Part shown: positions 18,050-28,468 of the stretch, piece after piece
How positions within the stretch are numbered: position 1 is the first letter of the stretch
Layout: the number at the start of each line of letters is the position of its first letter
Source of the DNA: Bacteroidota bacterium
GTDB taxonomy: Bacteria; Bacteroidota; Ignavibacteria; Ignavibacteriales; Melioribacteraceae
Assembly (NCBI GenBank): GCA_018818065.1
Contig: JAHISV010000008.1
Span: forward strand, 186,001 to 250,000
Direction: 5' to 3'
DNA: 64,000 bases
Made by a program: the position numbers and the translations under genes
The notes under the pieces: model-generated
What the model was told of the DNA's origin: nothing
Seen by the model: the letters and a program-made list of their open reading frames with translations, nothing else
The model's database searches: none

Positions 18050-19018
18050 TCAGTAAATACTTCTGAATCCCAGATAATCTAGATACTCACTCTTAAACCA
18101 GCACCTTTTGACAGTTTTTGTAATAGAGGCAAATAATCCAATTCCCCCCTCTATATTAGAATAGAATGGCTTTTCAACCAGCACATTTATGCTGCTTTCA
18201 AATACTCTGTTGGCAATAAAATATTTTGATAAATTCTGATCCGGCAAATAAATCACAAACTCAGTCAACACTATTTTGTATTCTTCCGGCTCAAATCCTT
18301 CTTCACAAATATCTAATAATCCTTTTGTTAAAGCCTGAATACCATAATTAACCATGGGGACTGGAACTGATTGCGGATAATGATCAATTATTTTTCCATT
18401 CACTTCAGTTAGAGAATTTGGTATCTCTTTCACATATCTTACGCTATCTCCTTCACGTTTTTTTGTATAATATATATTAAGTGTTGGATAATATTGAAAG
18501 TCATTGTATACTTCAGTTGAATCTCCAAAATCAAGTTCAAAACCGTACCCTTCCAGCCAATACTCTCCAGGAATACTAGATTTAAATTCTTTAAAATCGC
18601 AATAGTTTTCAGGAAAAGTTTTTGTGGATGATGTTAATACTTCGCCATTTGGCAATGTTGCGATTAAATTTAATTCCGCATTTGATTGTGGATAATACCC
18701 ATTCAGAACATAGCAGTCAACAGAATCATTGCCTGTAGGATTAGCATGTACGATGGTTGTGTCCTTAAAAAAATAGTGCATTTCATTTTCGATTAACTCA
18801 ATTTGAGCGTTCTTTATTCCATTTTTCAATAAATTATCCTCTTTGGAACTGCCAACCTCATAACTCCTCGTTAAATAAGCAAATTGAACATCTTTACTAT
18901 CTTCAATTACGCAAGTGAGTACATATCTGCTTTCGTAGGTTCCAACAATACTAAATGGCTCATCGCAAGAATAAATGAAGAAAAAAAGTAATAGTATTAC
19001 TGCAACAAGTCTTTTCAT
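18050..19018 (-). CDS. DUF4249 lipoprotein, TonB-receptor partner
   Basis: A 322-residue protein with lipoprotein signal (VILLLFFFIYSC at about residues 4-15) and the DUF4249 start pattern (VLTCVIEDSKDVQFAYLTRSYEV). DUF4249 proteins are outer-membrane-associated beta-rich lipoproteins of Bacteroidota, commonly encoded next to a TonB-dependent receptor. The start overlaps the end of the receptor gene by four bases, showing translational coupling. The ligand is unknown. Confidence 0.85.
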   Translation of the reverse strand: MKRLVAVILLLFFFIYSCDEPFSIVGTYESRYVLTCVIEDSKDVQFAYLTRSYEVGSSKEDNLLKNGIKNAQIELIENEMHYFFKDTTIVHANPTGNDSVDCYVLNGYYPQSNAELNLIATLPNGEVLTSSTKTFPENYCDFKEFKSSIPGEYWLEGYGFELDFGDSTEVYNDFQYYPTLNIYYTKKREGDSVRYVKEIPNSLTEVNGKIIDHYPQSVPVPMVNYGIQALTKGLLDICEEGFEPEEYKIVLTEFVIYLPDQNLSKYFIANRVFESSINVLVEKPFYSNIEGGIGLFASITKTVKRCWFKSEYLDYLGFRSIY

Positions 19019-21276
19019 ATTTTAACCCTCAGATTTGTAGTAATCATAAAAGGAAGTGAGTAATAAGTTTCTAGACTATAATAATCCAGATAAAAAATAT
19101 TTTTTCTGTCATATAAATTTGTAACACTTACATCCCAATTTATATCAAAGGAATAAAATTTGAGTCTTTTGGAAATGCTGATATCTAACCGGTGATATGC
19201 TGGTAGTCGATGTGCATTTTTCTCCCCCATAATCTTGTTATGTTCAAATTTATCCGTTAAACCATATTCAATATCATTCATTGAATTGAGGAGTAGCATG
19301 TCATAAGAGGCTAGTATTTGAGTATAAGGTTTACCAGAACTGAAACTCCAAACAAGAGAGGCAATCCATTCATTTCCAAAATCATAATCAAGAATCATAT
19401 TTAATGAATGCCGGCTATCGTAATTCGGGACGTATCTCTCCCCCTCTCTTTTTTTGAATACCCAGGAAAGTGAATAATTCGTTTTTAATTTCAGATCTTC
19501 AATCTGATAGAGTCCTTCAATCTCTAATCCATATGCTTCACTTGACCCGGACAGTATTTGATACTGCACTGGTGATGTTCTATTCTCATTTAAAAAAGGC
19601 TGGTTAGATATGCTTTTATAGTAACCTTCTATATTAAAGGAAAGTGCAGATGAAAAATTCAACTCACTACCTATTATATAATGTATAGCTCTGAGAGGAT
19701 CGAAATATGTCGGAAGTATTATCCAGGGATCAAATGCTGAGGAGGCTGCATTATCATCCACGAGCGTTATCAAATCCTGATAATAAATTCCCCAGGCAAG
19801 TTTAAGTTTTACACCATCATCAAGCAAATAAGAAAAATCCATCCTGGGTTCCAATGGCAGATACTTGGGACTGGCGCCGGCAATTCTTGTAAGATTAGCT
19901 CTCACTCCAAGATTAGCTCCAATAGACTTAAATCTTAGAAGTTTCCAATTTGCAAAAACACACATGCCCATTCCTTTACTGCTTAAATTGGATCCAAAAC
20001 TTTCAGAAGATTCCACGGGTAGTGTTGTACTTATGTCTTTTATTCTGAATCCAATATTGAGTTCATCTGTCGAATCGAAAATATATTTTACGTTGGTCTG
20101 AAATGTCATATCTCTTATTTCGTTTATGCGATATCTGTATTTTGTGCTATCTGGTAGCAATTCGCCTTTTGCTTTGCTTTCCGAAAACTCTATTTCTGCG
20201 TAAAGGGGAAGCTCTTCGGCATATTGAAAATACTTTATGCCCATAAGTGAATTTGACCACTTGTAAGATGGTAATCCAGGTTTTTCATATTCAATTTTAT
20301 CATCACTGGTAAAGCCGTAAAGAGTAAATCTCGCATTTTTCCAAAAATCATCATCAGCATAATGTAGTTTAAAAGAGCCATCATAAAAATCGGCCGGCAC
20401 ATCATTTCCATTCATATACTTTGATAATGTATTGTTTGAAAAGCTCTTTCTGCCAGCAATGTAAAACGATCCGTGAGGAATGGGGCCTTCGAACAATAGT
20501 TTGCCGGAAAGTAAACCCGCCTCCCCTGTTATTGAGAAATTATTAGTATTACCATCGCGTGTATTAATTTTCAATAAACCGCCAAGTCGGTCACCATGCT
20601 CGGCACTAAAGCCCCCTTTTTGAAATTCAACACTTCTAATTACATTATTATCTATAACTCCAATAAGATTCATAGCATGAAATGGATAGTAAATAACCGC
20701 GTTGTTAAAAAGGACTTGCGTCTGATCAGACGAACTGCCCCGCACAAAATATTTAGCTGAATTATCTCCAAATGATTGAACACCGGTTAAATATTTCAGT
20801 GACCTGATAACGTCTTTTTCAGCACCATGAGGAAGTCTATCTAATTCAAGAGCAGTAATTTTAGTAAGACTCATTACAGATTCTTGTTGTTGTTCAACAA
20901 GAATTCCAGTTTTTTCAATTTCGGAAATTTCAATGGCGCTGGCACTAAGTTCAATATCAACATGCGTAATTTTGTTTTTACTGATCAAGAATTCTATTTT
21001 CTTGGAGCTATAGCCCATGTAAGAGACAGTCAGCCAATAGGATCTTCCACCAGGAATGTTGCTTACCAGAAAGTGTCCATGAGCATCTGTAGAAGTGCCT
21101 GTTAATAGATCTTCAATAAATACATTTGCATATGGCAAGGGTTCCCCTGAGGTTGAGTCTGTAATGACACCTCTAAGTGTTCCCGGAGTTTGAGAAAAAG
21201 CTGGCATTTGAAGGCTGATTAAAACTAATATGACAAATAGGAATTCTGTAACGATAAATTTTCGGGGGACTTTCAT
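19015..21276 (-). CDS. TonB-dependent outer-membrane receptor
   Basis: A 753-residue protein: signal peptide, a carboxypeptidase-regulatory-like domain (GTLRGVITDSTSGEPLPYANV, about residues 33-115), a plug domain with the SPRGGF-like segment (VEFQKGGFSAEHGDRLGGLL), then a beta barrel to the C-terminus. It is smaller than classical SusC proteins and is paired with a DUF4249 lipoprotein instead of SusD. Such pairs import large nutrients or metal chelates; nothing nearby identifies the substrate. No iron box was recognised upstream. Confidence 0.9.
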   Translation of the reverse strand: MKVPRKFIVTEFLFVILVLISLQMPAFSQTPGTLRGVITDSTSGEPLPYANVFIEDLLTGTSTDAHGHFLVSNIPGGRSYWLTVSYMGYSSKKIEFLISKNKITHVDIELSASAIEISEIEKTGILVEQQQESVMSLTKITALELDRLPHGAEKDVIRSLKYLTGVQSFGDNSAKYFVRGSSSDQTQVLFNNAVIYYPFHAMNLIGVIDNNVIRSVEFQKGGFSAEHGDRLGGLLKINTRDGNTNNFSITGEAGLLSGKLLFEGPIPHGSFYIAGRKSFSNNTLSKYMNGNDVPADFYDGSFKLHYADDDFWKNARFTLYGFTSDDKIEYEKPGLPSYKWSNSLMGIKYFQYAEELPLYAEIEFSESKAKGELLPDSTKYRYRINEIRDMTFQTNVKYIFDSTDELNIGFRIKDISTTLPVESSESFGSNLSSKGMGMCVFANWKLLRFKSIGANLGVRANLTRIAGASPKYLPLEPRMDFSYLLDDGVKLKLAWGIYYQDLITLVDDNAASSAFDPWIILPTYFDPLRAIHYIIGSELNFSSALSFNIEGYYKSISNQPFLNENRTSPVQYQILSGSSEAYGLEIEGLYQIEDLKLKTNYSLSWVFKKREGERYVPNYDSRHSLNMILDYDFGNEWIASLVWSFSSGKPYTQILASYDMLLLNSMNDIEYGLTDKFEHNKIMGEKNAHRLPAYHRLDISISKRLKFYSFDINWDVSVTNLYDRKNIFYLDYYSLETYYSLPFMITTNLRVKI

Positions 21277-21453
21277 TTAGCGCCTAATATGGTAATTAGA
21301 TAATTGTATTATGCTTTTGGGAACACCATTTATATAAAGTTAGATTTCTTAAAATAGAAGCATATTTAACTTCAATAACAATATGCTACATAAGCTAAAT
21401 TACAATCAATGCAGAAATTTGTGACTATTTTTTTACATAATGGTAAGCATGAT

Positions 21454-21487
21454 AACATAGCCCGTTAGCTGTTATACGGGCTATGTT
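21454..21487 (-). terminator. Strong hairpin after mscS-type gene
   Basis: AACATAGCCCGT and ACGGGCTATGTT form a perfect 12-base-pair stem with a 10-base loop, 11 bases beyond the stop codon of the mechanosensitive-channel gene. There is no clear T run, so termination may be Rho-assisted or the stem may protect the 3' end. Confidence 0.55.
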
Positions 21488-21498
21488 CGTGGATGTAA

Positions 21499-22569
21499 TT
21501 ATTTTTGTGTTATCACATAATGTGTTTCTGTTGGGAACGCCATTTCAATGCCGGCTTCATCCAGTTCTTTCTTGATCTTCATATTTACTTCATGGATTAT
21601 CATCTTCCAGTTATCAAAATCAGTTATCCAGTAAACGATTTCCATATCAAGAGAAAAAGCCCCAAAATTCACGAAACGAATCATAATGTCATTATGGTCA
21701 ACTCCCTCAATCCCCTTAATCAATTCATCTATAATCTTCATCGCTTCTTCCATGCGGGGTGAAGTTGTGTCATAGGTAAGCCCTATTGTAACAACCTGAC
21801 GCCTTCTGGTACGTGTTGAAAAATTTTCAATAGTCGAGTCCACAACTTTGCTATTCGGGATAACAACTGTTGTTCCGCCAATAGTTTTTATTCGCGTACT
21901 TCTTAATCCAACCTCCTTTACAGAACCAGATTGCCCACCCACTTCAATCCATTCATCAATTTGAAAGGGTTTATCCCAAAAAATTGAAAACCCGCCAATA
22001 ATGTTTTTAACGGCATCCTGTGCTGCCAGAGCAATTGCCAAGCCGCCAATACCTAAACCTGCAAGAAGTGAAACAATATCATAACCCATATTTGAGAGAA
22101 CAATAATCACTGCAAGGGCAAGGACAGTACCTTTTGCAGACTTACGTAATATTGGGAGAATCTGATCGTCGAGCTTACTTTCTGATTTTTCAACAATAGG
22201 CTCCACATACATTTTCAGAAGCATATCAATGAATCTGATGATAAACCAGGTAACAACTATTGAAATTAATACAAGAACAATATTATCAAAGAGTTTTTGG
22301 AATGTTTCATTTAAGGTCAGGAATCTCTTACCCAGCCAGAACCCTCCTGCAAATATCAAAAGAACAATTGGCTCTTCGATAATATCAATAAGATAATCAT
22401 CAAATTTCGTTTTGGATTTTGCAGTTAATTTTCTTAATCGTGTTTTGAAGATGAAAAAAATTATTTTTCCGAGAACCATTCCGGCAATCAGACAGAGAAA
22501 AAAGAGCCCATATTGCTCAATAGTATTCTGAAAATAAACTGTTTCCAGAAATGACGATAAAAATTTCAT
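21499..22569 (-). CDS. MscS-family mechanosensitive channel
   Basis: A 356-residue membrane protein with about five hydrophobic helices. The pore-lining helix is visible as LLAGLGIGGLAIALAAQDAVKN, followed by the MscS beta domain (FQIDEWIEVGGQSGSVKEVGLRSTRI) and an alpha/beta C-terminal domain. It opens under membrane tension to release solutes during osmotic downshift. It is monocistronic. Confidence 0.93.
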   Translation of the reverse strand: MKFLSSFLETVYFQNTIEQYGLFFLCLIAGMVLGKIIFFIFKTRLRKLTAKSKTKFDDYLIDIIEEPIVLLIFAGGFWLGKRFLTLNETFQKLFDNIVLVLISIVVTWFIIRFIDMLLKMYVEPIVEKSESKLDDQILPILRKSAKGTVLALAVIIVLSNMGYDIVSLLAGLGIGGLAIALAAQDAVKNIIGGFSIFWDKPFQIDEWIEVGGQSGSVKEVGLRSTRIKTIGGTTVVIPNSKVVDSTIENFSTRTRRRQVVTIGLTYDTTSPRMEEAMKIIDELIKGIEGVDHNDIMIRFVNFGAFSLDMEIVYWITDFDNWKMIIHEVNMKIKKELDEAGIEMAFPTETHYVITQK

Positions 22570-22754
22570 AGTTAATCCCTTTGAAACTGGTAAATAATCT
22601 TTATAATTAAAAAAGGAAAATAAGCATCACTGATTCAAAAGACAAAATAGAATGATTAGAAATTGACCGGTTTCACTGAAAAGCCTTCTTTTTTATTCTC
22701 ATACAAAATCTCTATTTTCATATTCACAAATTTTCCACTTAAGCGAAATTTATC

Positions 22755-23807
22755 ATGATAGATTATTCGGCTGTAATACTTGAAAAACTAATTATTCATA
22801 AGGTTGGCAATAAGCAGAAAGATGTTAAAAACGTCATTTCCGGTAACCTTTGTAGTTTTGACGATGATCTTTCAGCAAATCTGATTAACCTGTTCCTTAC
22901 CCCTTTTGCTAAACACGGGGAAGTAAATAAATTCAGCCATCATTCAAGTCTGGAAATGAATGAGTTATACTCATATTCAAAAAAACTTTTTAACGAGTAT
23001 GAGGATTTCCAAAAGGTTTCTGTCAATATTCTCAATCATTTATATAATCAATCTGATCACCCTCATATAAAAACCGGTGAGGTACTCATCGCCTATTTTA
23101 ATGACATAATTTTTGATGATAAAATCACCAACGCTATTGGCATTTATAAGATTGAGAGGAAGCAGAACTACTTTAAGTTATCAGAGCATGGAAAGAATAT
23201 CAGCCTGAACCTTGACAAGGGTTTTCATGCAAAAAAAATTGATAAGGGATGCCTGATCATAGACAAGGATGAGCAGGATGGCTACAAGGTGCTTAGTGTC
23301 GATAATAATAATTACGATACAGAGTACTGGAAGAATAAATTCCAGAATGTAAAGTATGTTAAGGACTTCCACTATCACACCTCAAGTTACGTTGATTTCT
23401 GTAAATCTTTTTCAGAAGAAGTTATTGAAGTGGAAAAAGGGAAAGATGAGCAAATTGCCTTCCTGAATAAATCGATGAATTACCTCTCTAAAAAAGAAGA
23501 ATTTGATATTCAGGAATTTGCTGCAGAAGTTTTTGAAGAACCAGCAAGACGCCAGAAATTCTTCGACTATAAGCAAACTTTTGAAAAAGAGAGAGAAATT
23601 GAAGTTCAGGATAACTTTCCAATTGCGCAAAATACCGTAAAAGCGAAGAAGCGGTTTATCAAGAGTCTGATCAACCTGGATACTAACATTCAAATAAAGC
23701 TTGATCCCAAGGATCCTGAGACGACGCGCCAATATATTGAAAAGGGCTACGACCGCGAACGGGACATGCATTTTTACAAAGTTTATTACTATACTGAGAT
23801 GAAATAG
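22755..23807 (+). CDS. 37-kDa nucleoid-associated protein (NdpA/YejK family)
   Basis: A 350-residue soluble protein of the NA37 family, recognised from IIHKVGNK near the start, the central GEVLIAYF...AIGIYKIERK and the conserved LDKGFHAKKIDKGCLIID segment. Relatives associate with the bacterial nucleoid; the exact role is unclear. Length equals the family norm (about 335-350). It is a single gene, convergent with galE. Confidence 0.85.
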   Translation: MIDYSAVILEKLIIHKVGNKQKDVKNVISGNLCSFDDDLSANLINLFLTPFAKHGEVNKFSHHSSLEMNELYSYSKKLFNEYEDFQKVSVNILNHLYNQSDHPHIKTGEVLIAYFNDIIFDDKITNAIGIYKIERKQNYFKLSEHGKNISLNLDKGFHAKKIDKGCLIIDKDEQDGYKVLSVDNNNYDTEYWKNKFQNVKYVKDFHYHTSSYVDFCKSFSEEVIEVEKGKDEQIAFLNKSMNYLSKKEEFDIQEFAAEVFEEPARRQKFFDYKQTFEKEREIEVQDNFPIAQNTVKAKKRFIKSLINLDTNIQIKLDPKDPETTRQYIEKGYDRERDMHFYKVYYYTEMK

Positions 23808-23868
23808 TCTCTCAAAGAAATGAAATTAGGCAAATTAAAATGCGATTCTCAAAATTGTGTGAATAAGT

Positions 23869-24885
23869 TTACTCGAATCCATTAGGATTCATTTTTTGCC
23901 AGCGCCACGTATCTTCACACATCTCATCAATTCCTCTTGTAGCTTTCCAGCCAAGCTCTTTTTCAGCCTTGCTGGCATTGGCGTAGCAGGTTGCTATATC
24001 ACCAGCTCTTCTATCCACAAGTTGATAGGGTATAGTTTTACCGGAAGCTTTCTCGAAGGCTTTTACAACATCCAGAACGCTGTATCCGCAGCCGGTACCA
24101 AGATTATAAACCACGTACCCTGGTTTTTCATTAAGCTTTTCCAAGGCTCTTAAATGACCATCCGCCAGATCCGTAACATGTATGTAATCACGCACACCTG
24201 TCCCGTCATGTGTATTATAGTCATTGCCAAAAACCTTTAAGGCGTCTCTCTTACATATGGCAACCTGAGCAATATAAGGGGCAAGATTGTTAGGAATACC
24301 ATTCGGATCTTCCCCAATCATACCGCTCTTGTGGGCACCAACAGGATTGAAATAACGCAGAATGGCTATATTCAGGCTATTATCTGAGATATATAAGTCA
24401 TTCAAAATTTCTTCGATAACAAGTTTTGATCGTCCATATGGATTAGTGGCACTAAGTGGAAAATCTTCTGTTATTGGAACCGCAGCGGGATCACCGTAAA
24501 CCGTAGCGGAAGAACTAAACACGAGGTTCTTTACATTATGTTTCTGCATTGCTTCACATAAGACTAATGTGCTGGTTAAGTTATTGTGGTAATATTTTAA
24601 AGGGATTTCCACAGACTCGCCAACGGCTTTAAGTCCCGCAAAATGGATTACAGAATCAATCTTTTCGATGGTAAAAATCTCATCGACTTTTTCTGAATCC
24701 AACAGATCAACCTTATAAAACTTAACCGACTTGCCGGTTATCTCCTCAACACGCTTTAAAGATGCTTCTTTACTATTACTCAAATTATCAATAACAACAA
24801 CCTCGTAGTTGGACATTAACAATTGTATTATTGTATGACTACCGATATATCCTGCTCCACCGGTTACTAATACTTTTTCTTTCAT
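23869..24885 (-). CDS. galE: UDP-glucose 4-epimerase
   Basis: A 338-residue extended short-chain dehydrogenase when started at the ATG 24885 ([19 protein letters not shown]); this matches the 338 residues of E. coli GalE, and the extra 17 codons upstream look spurious. The NAD-binding GGAGYIG, the catalytic Ser ([10 protein letters not shown]) and YGRSK Tyr/Lys are present. It interconverts UDP-Glc and UDP-Gal, and in many bacteria UDP-GlcNAc and UDP-GalNAc. It ends the leftward half of the sugar module. Confidence 0.95.
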   Translation of the reverse strand: MKEKVLVTGGAGYIGSHTIIQLLMSNYEVVVIDNLSNSKEASLKRVEEITGKSVKFYKVDLLDSEKVDEIFTIEKIDSVIHFAGLKAVGESVEIPLKYYHNNLTSTLVLCEAMQKHNVKNLVFSSSATVYGDPAAVPITEDFPLSATNPYGRSKLVIEEILNDLYISDNSLNIAILRYFNPVGAHKSGMIGEDPNGIPNNLAPYIAQVAICKRDALKVFGNDYNTHDGTGVRDYIHVTDLADGHLRALEKLNEKPGYVVYNLGTGCGYSVLDVVKAFEKASGKTIPYQLVDRRAGDIATCYANASKAEKELGWKATRGIDEMCEDTWRWQKMNPNGFE

Positions 24886-24989
24886 GATAACCTGACTATC
24901 CTGGATTGTTGATATGAAATTAATTTTATAAAACAAATATAGTCATCCCAACCCATTGAACAAAAATGAAGAAAGATAAATTTGAAGGT

Positions 24990-25685
24990 TTATTTAAAAA
25001 CCTTCAGCTTAACTTTTTTTATAATATCTTTTGCGGTTGTAATTCCGTTCACATCAGTAATTATCGAACTAATAGCTGCAATCTGACCGGTTCTTCCCAG
25101 CAATGTTGGTTCACTATACTCACCATTAAGCGCCGCGATTGAGCCCCCATAAATTAAGGAAGGCTGACCATTCCCTTCAGAATCCATTGTGTTATTTGGG
25201 TACAGGTTGAACATTTCATTATAATCACCAGAGAGATTTACCTCAATGAAATATTTCCAGACCGAAGCCGAATCCAATAGTGCTTCAACATGCAATTCTT
25301 CTGAATTTGGAGTTGCAGAACTAACTGCGTCAAATTCTGTTTTGCGCAAAATTTTGTTAAGTTCCAATGCCCCTGATCTGCTTTCCCAAAATGGCAATGC
25401 CACTTGACACATTATTTTCCCGGACCAATCATCTTTACCAGCTCTGCTTGTCACATATATTGTTTTGATTTCATTTGTTTTTTCGTTCTCAAGCCAAATT
25501 GCCAGTTGTGGTTGTTCACCATAAATGGTATTAAAACCAATAGAAAGATCCAGTACAATTGAAGCCACTAGTATACATTTCCCGTCTGTATTCTTAATTA
25601 ATATTGGCTCAGCCTCAGGATAAAGATTTATACCGAGCCAGACACCAATTCCCACTATAATAGCCATTAGGAAATACTTTTTCAT
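24990..25685 (-). CDS. Exported protein, DUF2271-like
   Basis: About 231 residues from the ATG at 25685, which lies one base after the stop of the GH109-like gene and begins a signal/anchor helix (MKKYFLMAIIVGIGVWLGI). The middle (PQLAIWLENEKTNEIKTIYV, then WSGKIMCQVALPFWESR) resembles DUF2271 proteins, small periplasmic proteins of unknown role. The resemblance is by eye only. Its tight coupling to the oxidoreductase/glycosidase gene suggests work in the same periplasmic step. Confidence 0.6.
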   Translation of the reverse strand: MKKYFLMAIIVGIGVWLGINLYPEAEPILIKNTDGKCILVASIVLDLSIGFNTIYGEQPQLAIWLENEKTNEIKTIYVTSRAGKDDWSGKIMCQVALPFWESRSGALELNKILRKTEFDAVSSATPNSEELHVEALLDSASVWKYFIEVNLSGDYNEMFNLYPNNTMDSEGNGQPSLIYGGSIAALNGEYSEPTLLGRTGQIAAISSIITDVNGITTAKDIIKKVKLKVFK

Positions 25686-25686
25686 T

Positions 25687-27042
25687 TTATGCACCGGGAA
25701 TAATAAGCGGCTCCCTCTCCTTCCAGAACCCACGGGTAAAATCAGGGAAGTCAACAGGCTTGCTTCTATTTGCTACTGATATTTCACTTAATTCTGATGG
25801 AACACTTAATGTCACTGCATCATAAACATCCATATCAGTAGGCGTACCATTTAATAAAGCCTGCACAAGTCTGTAATCTTCCAAAAAATCCATTCCACCA
25901 TGATTGGCATCTTTCGCCAAATCACCAATATTCTTCCATAGATCATGATCGAATTGGTCTCTATAGTTTTCCATTGGTTCCCATTGGTGAGCCGGACTCT
26001 TACCTTCTATATGAATTCTATCAGGATAACCAATCGATATAGCATGTGTACCCTGTACCATATCAATTCTATCATAAGGTCTGGGCAAATTAGTGTCATG
26101 AATTAGAGTGATAGTAAGTCCCTTGACGGTTTTAATAAGACTTATATTAACGTCTCCTAATGCATATTTGGTTTTACTGTATTCATGATCCGGGCCAAGG
26201 TGTTCATTAGCAAACATCTGTAATCCTCTGGAGTTACTGCTCATTGATACAAGATAATCGAACCTGTCGCCTCTATTGATATTCATACAATTCGCGACTG
26301 GACCAAGTCCATGAGTTGGATATAAGTTACCATTGCGTTTGATCGAATGCTCAATTCTCCAGTTCCCCTCATATTCGTCACCAAGTTTATAGTTCCTAAG
26401 ATCGTGAAGGTAACCACATGTGCCATTAATTATTTCACCAAAAATTCCCTTACGTACCATGTTTAGAACCATCAATTCCCGACGACCATAATTACAATTT
26501 TCCATCATCACACAATGCTTATTATATTTCTCCGCAGTTTCAACCAGTTTCCAACACTCCTCAATAGTTAATGCCGCGGGAACCTCAGTAGCTGCATGTT
26601 TGCCGTTTTTCATGGCAGCTACGCATATTGGAACATGCCATTTCCAAGGCGTTGCAGTATATACCAGATCGAGATCTTCCTTCTCACACATTCTAACATA
26701 ATCATTTGGGCCGGCAGAATATCCTTTGGGTTTTGCTAAGCCCGCATCTGTCACCCATTTTTGAACCCGTTCAACTTTTTCAGGTATAATATCACAAATG
26801 GCAACTAACTCTACATTATCCATCTTAAGAAAATTCTGAACATGCCATGATCCTTGGTTGCCAACACCTACAAATCCAATTCGCACCTTCTTTAATGGTG
26901 CAACTTTTGGTAGAGATGGTTTTGTACTTAACTTTTTTTCAGTCTCCTCTTTGCAAGAAGCAATTGGTAATCCTATAATTGCTGCACCGGCCCCTGCCAA
27001 GGCTGCTGATTTTAAAAAGTCTCTTCTGTCTAGCTTTGACAT
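25687..27042 (-). CDS. GH109-like Gfo/Idh/MocA protein, Tat-exported
   Basis: About 451 residues from ATG 27042. The start LDRRDFLKSAALAGAGAAI is a twin-arginine signal. A Rossmann NAD-binding domain follows (IGFVGVGNQGSWHVQNF) and then the Gfo/Idh/MocA C-terminal domain. The segments NMVRKGIFGEIINGTCGYLHDLR (read in two parts) and NGNLYPTHGLGP are those of GH109 enzymes such as the Elizabethkingia alpha-N-acetylgalactosaminidase, which cleave by a bound-NAD redox mechanism. I therefore favour a periplasmic glycosidase over a cytosolic dehydrogenase. Activity on GalNAc remains inference. Confidence 0.82.
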   Translation of the reverse strand: MSKLDRRDFLKSAALAGAGAAIIGLPIASCKEETEKKLSTKPSLPKVAPLKKVRIGFVGVGNQGSWHVQNFLKMDNVELVAICDIIPEKVERVQKWVTDAGLAKPKGYSAGPNDYVRMCEKEDLDLVYTATPWKWHVPICVAAMKNGKHAATEVPAALTIEECWKLVETAEKYNKHCVMMENCNYGRRELMVLNMVRKGIFGEIINGTCGYLHDLRNYKLGDEYEGNWRIEHSIKRNGNLYPTHGLGPVANCMNINRGDRFDYLVSMSSNSRGLQMFANEHLGPDHEYSKTKYALGDVNISLIKTVKGLTITLIHDTNLPRPYDRIDMVQGTHAISIGYPDRIHIEGKSPAHQWEPMENYRDQFDHDLWKNIGDLAKDANHGGMDFLEDYRLVQALLNGTPTDMDVYDAVTLSVPSELSEISVANRSKPVDFPDFTRGFWKEREPLIIPGA

Positions 27043-27088
27043 ATGTTTCTCCAATCTTGTTAAAACAGTTTTTAATAATTTCAAAAAT

Positions 27089-28165
27089 TTATTTTACGCC
27101 ATCTTCAGGTTGAACAACGTAGACCTTACCTCCACAGCTGATTATTGCCTCGGCAACTTCTTCAGGGTTTTCGGGCGCATATGCGAACATGCAACCGCCT
27201 CCGCCTGATCCGTTAATCTTTGCACCGTAGGCACCGGCGTTAAGTGCAGCCTCTATCATCTTTTCTATCTTCGGTGTTGAAATATTTAGATCCTTGTTTA
27301 GAATATCATGATGTTTCGTTAAAAGACTTCCAACCGCTTTATGATCAAAAGAAGCTGCATCGAATATTTGTTTCGCTTCCAAAGTAATTTGATAATTTTT
27401 TAAAGTTGCAGTTAGCAAACTATGTTGGTCGAAAGTTAATATGTTTTCATATTTTCCAACATCTTCAAGTTGCAAATTGCGAAGACTGAAAGAGCTTTCC
27501 TCTTTACAAATCTTATTAATTATTTCCAGAACGCCATTCTTAACCCTGCTCAATATTGCAGTTGTACTTTTTGGTTCACCGGAATCCCCAAGCACAATTG
27601 TCTTTAGGGAATTTTTCAGTGTTGTTACCTTAAGTTCAGGTTCAAAGTCAAGAAATATAGTTCCACCAAGTGCGCATGAATAATGATCCATCTTGCCCCC
27701 CGGTTCATTGAACTCTGTTACTTCAGCTTGATGAGCAAAAGCGGCTATATCCTCCGGGGGCAGTGTTATTGCCTGATCACTTATTTTTGCCAGTAAGTTT
27801 ACCCACGCAACAATCAATGCCGAAGAGCTGGAAGTACCTGAATTTATTGGAATTTCACCATTAACTATGCCTTCAAAACCTGTTGAAAAGGTAAAGTTAT
27901 TTGCCTGCATTACATTCATTGTGCTTTTAAAGTAGTCTCGTTCAGTGTGGTATTCTAACAATCGGTTAACATAAAATTTTTCGTTTTTTTTAATATCTGG
28001 TAAATCCAGGTGGATTTGATTACCTGCCTGCTTTTTCCCTTCAATATTGATCCTTAAAGAAATAGCACATGGAATAACAGGTAAATTCAGATAATCCTGA
28101 TGTTCACCAAACAAACAGACTCTTCCAGGGGCTGATGTACTAAAATTCAATTCTTCTCTCTTCAT
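27089..28165 (-). CDS. GHMP-family sugar 1-kinase (galactokinase-like)
   Basis: A 358-residue GHMP kinase starting at ATG 28165, five bases after AGGAG. Three GHMP motifs are visible: the sugar loop APGRVCLFGEHQDY (keeping the Arg, Glu, His and Asp that contact the sugar in galactokinase), the ATP loop PINSGTSSSSA, and GAKINGSGGGGCMFA. The catalytic Asp is kept in GGKMDHYS. It should phosphorylate the anomeric carbon of a hexose; galactose or N-acetylgalactosamine fits the neighbours. It heads the leftward half of the sugar module. Confidence 0.85.
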   Translation of the reverse strand: MKREELNFSTSAPGRVCLFGEHQDYLNLPVIPCAISLRINIEGKKQAGNQIHLDLPDIKKNEKFYVNRLLEYHTERDYFKSTMNVMQANNFTFSTGFEGIVNGEIPINSGTSSSSALIVAWVNLLAKISDQAITLPPEDIAAFAHQAEVTEFNEPGGKMDHYSCALGGTIFLDFEPELKVTTLKNSLKTIVLGDSGEPKSTTAILSRVKNGVLEIINKICKEESSFSLRNLQLEDVGKYENILTFDQHSLLTATLKNYQITLEAKQIFDAASFDHKAVGSLLTKHHDILNKDLNISTPKIEKMIEAALNAGAYGAKINGSGGGGCMFAYAPENPEEVAEAIISCGGKVYVVQPEDGVK

Positions 28166-28253
28166 CAATCTCCTTTAAATCTTAGGTTATTTCTCAAGGT
28201 TCTGCATTAAAATTGGAATGAATTCAGGACATATTTAATAATATATTTAGTTA

Positions 28254-28282
28254 TTGACAAGATTATAAAATATTTATTTAAT
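28254..28282 (+). promoter_or_regulatory. Candidate promoter of the symporter operon
   Basis: TTGACA (28254-28259) and TTTAAT (28277-28282) with a 17-base spacer lie in the divergent region between the kinase and symporter genes. The -35 match is perfect, the -10 match moderate. The region is very AT-rich, so this is only a candidate. Confidence 0.35.
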
Positions 28283-28377
28283 TATTCCAGAGCATAATTG
28301 CTATATATTTTCTAACTTGTTCCAACAATTTTTGATTCTGATACCGTGAGACATACATCTATTATATTTAAAAAAAG

Positions 28378-28395
28378 GAATTTTTAATAAAATTC
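28378..28395. promoter_or_regulatory. Candidate operator (inverted repeat) for the ROK repressor
   Basis: GAATTTT and AAAATTC are perfect 7-base arms separated by TAAT, about 75 bases before the symporter start. ROK repressors of the NagC/Mlc type bind AT-rich inverted repeats of this size, and a ROK gene ends this operon. No second copy was found to confirm it. Confidence 0.35.
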
Positions 28396-28468
28396 TTCCT
28401 AAAATGATTCTAAATTCAGTGTCATTTTATCTCAGTTACACCATTAATAATGTTTTATAGGAGGATTA